Below are positions 58,877-64,000 of a DNA stretch of 64,000 bases, piece by piece. The position numbers were made by a program, and so were the translations under genes. The stretch spans positions 5,909,501 through 5,973,500 of the forward strand of contig NZ_CP030771.1 in NCBI RefSeq assembly GCF_006088715.1, in the 5' to 3' direction. Position 1 is the first letter of the stretch; the number at the start of each line of letters is the position of its first letter. Under the pieces are notes generated by a model, which ran no database searches, was not told where the DNA came from, and worked only from the letters and a program-made list of their open reading frames with translations. This stretch comes from Streptomyces sp. YIM 121038. GTDB taxonomy: Bacteria > Actinomycetota > Actinomycetes > Streptomycetales > Streptomycetaceae.

Positions 58877-59863
58877 GTGAGCAACCACCCACCGAAACTG
58901 TCCGTGATCGTGCCTTGCTTCAACGTCGAGGCGTACGTCCCGGAGACCGTGACCAGCCTCGTCAACAACGACCGCGACGACTTCGAGTTCGTCTTCGTCG
59001 AGGACCGGTCGACCAAGGACCGGACCTACGAGGCACTCCTGACGCTCACGCGGCGGCTGACGCACAGCAGGGTGGTCCGGCACGAGCGGAACGGCGGCCT
59101 GGCCACGGCCCGCAACACCGGCATCGACATCGCCGAGGGGCGCTACCTCACGTTCCTGGACGGCGACGACTGGCTCGCCCCCGGCTATCTGGCCGCCCTC
59201 GTGGACTGCGCCGAGCGCTTCGACGCCGACTTCGTCCGCACCGACCACGTCCAGGCGAACGGCACCGCCCGCGAGATCCACCGCGCCCCGGAAGGCCGCC
59301 GGAACACCCCGCTCGACCCGCGGTCCTCCATCCTCCCCGTCGACTCCACGACCATGGTCGACTACCCGTACGCCTGGGCGGGCGTCTACCACCGGCGGCT
59401 GCTCGACACCGGTCTGCTGCGCTTCCACGACGGGCTGCGCACGGCCGAGGACCGCCCCTGGATCTGGGCGCTGCACCGCGGGGCGGAGTCCTACGTCGTC
59501 TCCGGCCTGCGCGGCGTCTTCTACCGCCGGGGCGTGGCGACGTCGCTGACCCGGATCGGCGACGAGCGCCAGCTGGACTTCTTCCGCTCGTTCGACCTCG
59601 TCCTGAGCGAACTCGACGACGACCCGGAGGCGGGCAGGCTGCGCGCGAAGGCACTCCGCGGCTACTGCGTGGTCATGGCCCACCAACTCCTCGACCGCGA
59701 CCGCTTCGACCGCGGCGTCCACGCCGAACTGCGGCGCAGGAGCGCCGAGGCGCTGGAGCGGATGACCGACGCGGAGCTCGACGCGGCGCTGGTGGGCATG
59801 GGGGAGAGACGCGTACAGGCGCTCCGGCGGATACGCGGCGGCCTGAAGGGGATCGCGCCGTGA
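58877..59863 (+). CDS. Family 2 glycosyltransferase (module A)
   Basis: A 328-residue GT-A transferase predicted to build a cell-wall or capsule polymer. Motifs: LSVIVPCFNVEAYVPETVTSLV, VFVEDRSTKDRTYEAL, NGGLATARNTGIDIAEGRYLTFLDGDDWLAPGYL with the DxD-like DGDD, and LRTAEDRPWIW. The first acidic motif reads VED where most GT2 (and the paralogue in module B) have VDD. A helical C-terminal domain follows. The GTG start has GAGAG upstream. Its TGA overlaps the GTG of the polysialyltransferase-like gene (GTGA). It is a clear paralogue of the protein encoded at 62685-63665. Confidence 0.9.
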   Translation: MSNHPPKLSVIVPCFNVEAYVPETVTSLVNNDRDDFEFVFVEDRSTKDRTYEALLTLTRRLTHSRVVRHERNGGLATARNTGIDIAEGRYLTFLDGDDWLAPGYLAALVDCAERFDADFVRTDHVQANGTAREIHRAPEGRRNTPLDPRSSILPVDSTTMVDYPYAWAGVYHRRLLDTGLLRFHDGLRTAEDRPWIWALHRGAESYVVSGLRGVFYRRGVATSLTRIGDERQLDFFRSFDLVLSELDDDPEAGRLRAKALRGYCVVMAHQLLDRDRFDRGVHAELRRRSAEALERMTDAELDAALVGMGERRVQALRRIRGGLKGIAP

Positions 59864-61200
59864 TCCAGGTCTTCTTCGCGGCCACGCAGTACGCCGCCGC
59901 CACCGTCACCGCGGCCCTCCGGGCGGGCCTCTTCGGCCCCCGCGCGGCCCACCGCCGCGTCCTCGTCGTCAGCAACGTCGCCGCCGTGCCGGAGGTCACC
60001 ACTCCCTGGGACCGCATGCCCGGTTCCGAGCGGCTGCTGACCGAGTTCGACGCCGTGCACTCCTGGAACGCGTGCATCGCGCCCCACCACCCCGCCGGCT
60101 GGTCCCCGCGCGCCCAGGACGCCCCGCTGTGGGAGCGGGCCCTGCGCCTGGCCTGGGACCTGGGCGACGCCCCCGTGGAGATCGCCTGCGAGTCCATCCA
60201 GGCCAGCCCCTCCCGGGCGGTGGCGGAGATCTTCGCGGACAGTCCCCTCCACGTCTACGCCGACGGCCTGATGAGCTACGGGCCGACCCGCAACCGCATC
60301 CCGCAGGACATGCACAGCCGGATCGTCCGCGTCCTGCACCTCGACCTCGTACCGGGACTGCGCCCCATGCTCCTGTCCGAGTACGGCGTCGCCGCCGAGG
60401 CCGTCCCCACGGGGGCCGTCGTCGACGTCCTCGCGCGGATCGGACAGGACGGCGCCCGGACGCTCGCCGACGTCCTGGCCGCTCCCGGCCGTCCCACGGC
60501 GGTCCTGCTCGGCCAGTACCTCTCCGCCATCGACCTGATCACCGGGGAGGAGGAGGCGGAGCTGCACGCCCGCATGGTGCGGGCCGCCGCCCGGGCTGGC
60601 CACGACAGCGTGCTGTTCAAGCCCCACCCCAGCGCGCCCGCCGGGTACGGCGCCCCGCTGGAGGCGGCGGCCGCGGCGCTCGGGGTGCGACTGACCGTCC
60701 TGCACGAACCCGTGCTCGCCGAGACGGTCTTCGCGCACCTGAAGCCGCGGCTCGTCATCGGCTGCTTCTCGACGGCGCTGCTGACCGCCGCCGCCCTCTA
60801 CGGCATCCCCGTCGCCCGCGTCGGCACGGATCTGCTGCTCGACCGCGTCACCCCGTACGAGAACAGCAACCGCGTCCCGCTCACCCTCATCGACGCGGCC
60901 CTGCCCGACGCCGAGCACGACGCCGTGGGCACCCCTCTCGACCTGGACTCCCTGGCGCAGAGGGTGGCCCCGTTGCTGTCCGCCGTCGGGTACTGCATGC
61001 AGTCCCGCAAACACCGCGGACTGCGGGACGAGGTGGCCGCGTGGCTGGGCGCCCATCTCGCCGAGCACGCCCGGTACTTCAAGAAGCGCCGACTGACCAG
61101 CCTGGGGCTGCCCGGGGGAAGCCCCGTGCGCGCGGCGGCGCTGCGCCGGAACCCGGTGGTGCGGCGCGTCGTGCGCCGGATCCGCGCCGCGCGGCCCTGA
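59860..61200 (+). CDS. Polysialyltransferase-family glycosyltransferase (module A)
   Basis: A 446-residue protein of the bacterial polysialyltransferase (POLYST, GT52-like/GT38-like) group. Motifs: QVFFAATQYAAATVTAAL, YADGLMSYGPTRN with the acidic-Gly motif (Asp135), SVLFKPHPSAPAG with KPHP (Lys254), and VIGCFSTALLTAAALYG. Such enzymes extend nonulosonate polymers; in S. coelicolor a Kdn-containing teichulosonic acid is known, so a similar acceptor is plausible. The basic C-terminus (FKKRRLTSLGLPGG; RRVVRRIRAARP) may bind the membrane. The 4-nt overlap with the GT2 gene indicates coupling. Confidence 0.85.
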   Translation: MIQVFFAATQYAAATVTAALRAGLFGPRAAHRRVLVVSNVAAVPEVTTPWDRMPGSERLLTEFDAVHSWNACIAPHHPAGWSPRAQDAPLWERALRLAWDLGDAPVEIACESIQASPSRAVAEIFADSPLHVYADGLMSYGPTRNRIPQDMHSRIVRVLHLDLVPGLRPMLLSEYGVAAEAVPTGAVVDVLARIGQDGARTLADVLAAPGRPTAVLLGQYLSAIDLITGEEEAELHARMVRAAARAGHDSVLFKPHPSAPAGYGAPLEAAAAALGVRLTVLHEPVLAETVFAHLKPRLVIGCFSTALLTAAALYGIPVARVGTDLLLDRVTPYENSNRVPLTLIDAALPDAEHDAVGTPLDLDSLAQRVAPLLSAVGYCMQSRKHRGLRDEVAAWLGAHLAEHARYFKKRRLTSLGLPGGSPVRAAALRRNPVVRRVVRRIRAARP

Positions 61201-61245
61201 CCGTCGTCCTCGCCGGCGGCCCCGCGCGCCCCGCGTGCCGCCCCG

Positions 61246-62688
61246 TCAGCCCAGCGCGGCCCGCTTCAGCGACCGTGCCCGCCTGGCCACCTTGCGTACC
61301 GCCGCGTTGCGCGGGATGAACGCCAGCTGCACCGGAATGCCCCCGGGCAGCGCGAGCGCCGTCAGGCGGCGCTTCTTGAAGTACCGCCAGGTGCGGTCGC
61401 TCAGGTGCGCCGCCAGATACGCCTCGGCGGCCGGGCGCAGGCTCGGATAGATCTTGGGCTGCATGGCGAAGCCCACCGCGCGCACCAGGCCGGTCAGCGC
61501 GCGCGGGTCGGGGCGCGCGTCCTGGTGCGCGACGGCGTCCCGGTCGGCCAGGTCCGGCAGCAGGGCGTCGACGAGGGTGACCGGGACGCGGTTGCTGTTC
61601 TCGTACGGCTTCAGGCGCTCCAGGAGCAGCTCCGTGCCGACGCGGGCCACGGGCAGGTCGTAGAACGCGGACGCGGTGAGCAGCGCCGTGGAGAAGCAGC
61701 CGACGACGAGCGCGGGCCGCATCCGCTGGTAGAGGACCTCCGCGAGCACCGGCGTGTCCAGGACGGTCAGCTCGACGCCGATCCGCTCGGCCTCCTTCTC
61801 CAGCTGCCGCGACCAGCGCGCCGGAGCCGTCGGGTGGGGCTTGAACACCACGCGGGTGTGCCCGAGTTCGGCGGCGCCGCGCAGCATGGAGGCGTGCAGC
61901 TCCTCCTCTTCCTCGGCGGTGAGGATGCCGAGCGCGGACAGGTACTGGCCGAGCAGCAGCGCCGGTTCGCTGATCACGGGGAGCGCGTCGATGACGCCCG
62001 TGTGGGACTCGTCGTCGGCGAGCTCGGAGAGGACCTTCACGAAGGTGTCGGTCGGTACGACCTCCTGCTCCACGCCGAACTCCGTGAGCAGCAGGGGCTT
62101 CAGGCCCGGCACCAGGTCGAGGTGGAGCAGCCGCCGGACCCGGGTGCCGACCAGCGGGTCGAGCTTGCTGCGGGTCGGGCCGTAGCTCATCAGGCCGTCG
62201 GCGTAGACGTCGACGGGCGCGCCCTCGAAGATGCGCGCGACCGCGAGCGCCGGGTTGACCTGGATCGACTCGACGGCCAGCTCGACCCGGTCGTCGCCGA
62301 GGCCCCAGGCCAGGCGCACGTACCGCTCCCACAGCGGCAGGTCGTCGCCGCGCGGGGACCAGCCGCCCGGGTGGAAGGGGGAGATGGTCTCGTTCCAGGA
62401 CACCACGTCGTCGAAGCGGGTCCGCAGCTTCTCGAAGCCGGGCATCGTGGCGACGGACGGCGTGGTCTCGGGCGTCGCCGCGTTGTTGGCGATCAGCAGG
62501 ACGCGCCGGTCGGCCGGGCCGAAGCGGTCGGTGTCCAGGGCGGCGGCGAGCGTGGCGATGCCGTACAGCGTGGACGCCAGGAAGATCTGCGTGGTGCCCC
62601 GGCGGTGGTCGGGCGTCGCGGCGACCATGGCCGCGGTGTGCGGCTCGCGCACCGCGGACCCGGCGCCCGGCAGTCCGGCGGCGCTCAC
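61246..62688 (-). CDS. Polysialyltransferase-family glycosyltransferase (module B)
   Basis: A 480-residue paralogue of the module A enzyme. It shares SPRGDDLPLWERYVRLAWGLGDD, VYADGLMSYGPTRSK, VVFKPHPTAPARW (Lys283), LVVGCFSTALLTASAFYDLPVARVGTELLLERLKPYENSNRVPVTLVDALLPD and WRYFKKRRLTALALPGG. It carries about 30 extra N-terminal residues (SAAGLPGAGSAVREPHTAAMVAATPDHRRG). The GTG start overlaps the GT2 stop (GTGA). It is convergent with its module A counterpart across 45 bases without a clear terminator. Confidence 0.85.
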   Translation of the reverse strand: MSAAGLPGAGSAVREPHTAAMVAATPDHRRGTTQIFLASTLYGIATLAAALDTDRFGPADRRVLLIANNAATPETTPSVATMPGFEKLRTRFDDVVSWNETISPFHPGGWSPRGDDLPLWERYVRLAWGLGDDRVELAVESIQVNPALAVARIFEGAPVDVYADGLMSYGPTRSKLDPLVGTRVRRLLHLDLVPGLKPLLLTEFGVEQEVVPTDTFVKVLSELADDESHTGVIDALPVISEPALLLGQYLSALGILTAEEEEELHASMLRGAAELGHTRVVFKPHPTAPARWSRQLEKEAERIGVELTVLDTPVLAEVLYQRMRPALVVGCFSTALLTASAFYDLPVARVGTELLLERLKPYENSNRVPVTLVDALLPDLADRDAVAHQDARPDPRALTGLVRAVGFAMQPKIYPSLRPAAEAYLAAHLSDRTWRYFKKRRLTALALPGGIPVQLAFIPRNAAVRKVARRARSLKRAALG

Positions 62689-63665
62689 GCGGCCACCTCC
62701 CCGGCCCCGACCGGACGGCGGCGCAGGCGGCGCAGCCGGGTGGCCCGCTGGAGGTCCATGGAGTCGAGCGCCTCGTCGAGGACGCCCTGCGGCATCCGCT
62801 TGAGCGCGGCCGCGCTCAGCGTCTTCAGCTTTCGCGCCACCGCCGGCTCGAACCTTTCGATTGATCCCAAGTGATGGGAGATGATCGCGCAATATGTACG
62901 GACGGCCTTCGGGAGCAGCTTGTCCGCGTCGCGGTCCTCGGCCGTCTCGCGCACCACCTGGTCGAAGGCCTTGATGAAATCGAGCTGGCGCACATCGCCG
63001 ATCTGGGTGAGCGACGAGGAAACGCCACGCCGGTAAAAGACCCCCAAGAGGCTGACCGCCGCGAACGTTTCCGCCTCGCGGTGCAGCCGCCAGATCCACG
63101 GCCGGTCCTCCGCGGTGCGCAGACCGTGGGTGAAGTGCAGCAGACCGCGGTCCAGGAGGCGCCGGTGGTAGACGCCCGCCCAGGCGAACGCGTAGTCCAC
63201 GGACGTGGAGCGGTCCGCGGGCAGTATGACGTCGCGCGGGCTCAGCACCACGCCGCGCCTGCCGTACGGGACGCGGTGCACGCTGCGGGCGCGCGCCGTG
63301 CACTGCACATGGTCGGTGCGCACGAAGTCGCACCCCAACTCCTCGATGGAGGCGACCAGTTGCCCGAAGTAGCCGGGCGCGAGCCAGTCGTCGCCGTCGA
63401 GGAACGTGAGGTACTCGCCGCGGGCGGCGTCCAGACCCGTGTTGCGGGCGGTGGCCAGGCCTCCGTTCTGCTCGTGTCTGAGGTGCACGGCACCGGGGAG
63501 CTCGCGCGCGGCCCGCTCCAGGATGTCCGGCGTCTCGTCCGTCGAGCAGTCGTCGACGAGAATGAATTCGAAGTCGTCACGCGCGTTCGCACGCAAAGAC
63601 TTCAAGGTGTCGGGCGCGTATTGCTGCACGTTGTAGAACGGCACGATGACGGAGAGCTTAACCAC
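62685..63665 (-). CDS. Family 2 glycosyltransferase (module B)
   Basis: A 326-residue GT-A transferase, paralogue of the module A GT2. It has KLSVIVPFYNVQQYAPDTLKSL, the canonical ILVDDCSTDETPDIL, NGGLATARNTGLDAARGEYLTFLDGDDWLAPGYF, DFVRTDHVQ and LRTAEDRPWIWRL. Start GTG 63665 has no ribosome site but TAACGT (-10-like, minus strand 63678-63673) ends seven bases upstream, so the transcript is probably leaderless. Its 3' end overlaps the polysialyltransferase-like gene by 4 nt. Confidence 0.9.
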   Translation of the reverse strand: MVKLSVIVPFYNVQQYAPDTLKSLRANARDDFEFILVDDCSTDETPDILERAARELPGAVHLRHEQNGGLATARNTGLDAARGEYLTFLDGDDWLAPGYFGQLVASIEELGCDFVRTDHVQCTARARSVHRVPYGRRGVVLSPRDVILPADRSTSVDYAFAWAGVYHRRLLDRGLLHFTHGLRTAEDRPWIWRLHREAETFAAVSLLGVFYRRGVSSSLTQIGDVRQLDFIKAFDQVVRETAEDRDADKLLPKAVRTYCAIISHHLGSIERFEPAVARKLKTLSAAALKRMPQGVLDEALDSMDLQRATRLRRLRRRPVGAGEVAA

Positions 63666-63863
63666 GTGCGAGACGTTAGGTGTCGGCCCGGCATTCGTCT
63701 TGACCCGCGGTGGGATGTCAGGTGAACGAAGCGTGGCGGAATGGTTAACCAGGCTTCCCGTCACACCTTTGCCATGCCGCTTCGCCATTCGTCGGCACGC
63801 TGTTAACCGTTTGTTGCACCTGAGTTGGGCCACCAATCGGAATGCCTTCCTAGCGTCTTCGCT
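63666..63863. promoter_or_regulatory. Divergent leaderless promoters with repeated GTTAACC
   Basis: The minus-strand -10-like TAACGT (63673-63678) and the plus-strand TAGCGT (63851-63856) each end seven bases before a GTG start that lacks a ribosome site. GGTTAACC (63743-63750) and GTTAACC (63802-63808) lie between them as possible sites for a common regulator. The region is markedly AT-richer than the genes. Confidence 0.5.
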
Positions 63864-64000
63864 GTGCCAGTAAGCAACAAGACGACGCGGGTCGCCGTGC
63901 TCGCCGACTCCGACACCCGGTGGAAGTGGGGCGCGCTCACCGCGCGGCGCCTCGTCGGAGCCACCGGAGCCCAGGCCGCCCCCCACGCCGCCGCCGCGGA
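63864..64000 (+). CDS. Probable DUF6716-type glycosyltransferase, 3' partial
   Basis: The first 45 residues read SNKTTRVAVLADSDTRWKWG, then ALTARRLVGATGAQAAPHAA, and the frame is open to the window edge. The opening VAVLADSDTRWKWGALTARRL resembles Streptomyces DUF6716 putative glycosyltransferases, from memory. Transcription seems leaderless from the GTG (TAGCGT seven bases upstream). It is divergent from module B and probably belongs to the same glycopolymer locus. Function cannot be set from this short part. Confidence 0.6.
   Translation, partial: MPVSNKTTRVAVLADSDTRWKWGALTARRLVGATGAQAAPHAAAA

Overview
The window is high-GC actinobacterial DNA from a Streptomyces-type chromosome. Codons end almost always in G or C, GTG starts are frequent, several genes look leaderless, and the regulators (AfsR/SARP-like, ECF sigma, MocR, TetR, MarR, Rrf2) fit that group. 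A Streptomyces-style dispersed intergenic repeat occurs seven times. From memory, the order glyA - trpS - DD-carboxypeptidase - sdhCDAB - polysialyltransferase-like genes resembles the core chromosome around the S. coelicolor sdh operon. I see no tRNA, rRNA, CRISPR array, transposase or integrase.

Layout. 1-2868: end of a glycine-betaine/proline ABC transporter (fused permease plus binding lipoprotein). 3-17 kb: small oxidoreductase, hydrolase and regulator genes, many in divergent regulator/target pairs (carboxymuconolactone-decarboxylase-like/MocR; NmrA-like/Rrf2), a decayed glutathionylspermidine-synthase-like remnant, secreted esterase and peptidase, an I66-like inhibitor, a polysaccharide deacetylase and a quinone-reductase pair. 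17.2-20.7 kb: a large AfsR-like regulator. 20.7-25.5 kb: amino-acid and translation genes (rocD, glyA behind a ZTP riboswitch, trpS, a 2'-5' RNA ligase-like protein).

25.6-31 kb: a divergent locus that looks like a complete set for decaprenyl-phospho-arabinose-type lipid precursors. DprE1-like and DprE2-like genes lie on the minus strand; a PAP2 phosphatase, a UbiA-type phosphoribosyltransferase, GtrA and YihY lie on the plus strand. 31-39 kb: cell-envelope genes (DD-carboxypeptidase, membrane metallophosphoesterase, an OmpR-type two-component system, an MMPL transporter with a C-terminal carboxypeptidase-regulatory-like domain, a Uma2 protein). 39.6-43.1 kb: sdhCDAB with a strong terminator. 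43.2-54 kb: an OHCU-decarboxylase-like paralogue with a CTG start, a GH20 hexosaminidase, unknown genes, an FG-GAP protein, lipoproteins, an ECF sigma factor with its membrane partner, and an L,D-transpeptidase. 54-58.3 kb: an FAD monooxygenase under apparent TetR and MarR control, then a second sigma factor with a CU044_5270-type partner.

58.9-64 kb: two paralogous modules, each a GT2 glycosyltransferase followed by a polysialyltransferase-like protein with a 4-nt overlap, in mirror-image orientation. A third glycosyltransferase-like gene starts at the right edge. This looks like the left part of a cell-wall glycopolymer (teichulosonic-acid-like) locus. The most interesting leads are the DprE1/E2-UbiA locus in a genus not known for arabinogalactan, the mirror-image GT2/polysialyltransferase pair, the CTG-started OHCU-like protein, and the dispersed repeat that has become part of a coding sequence.
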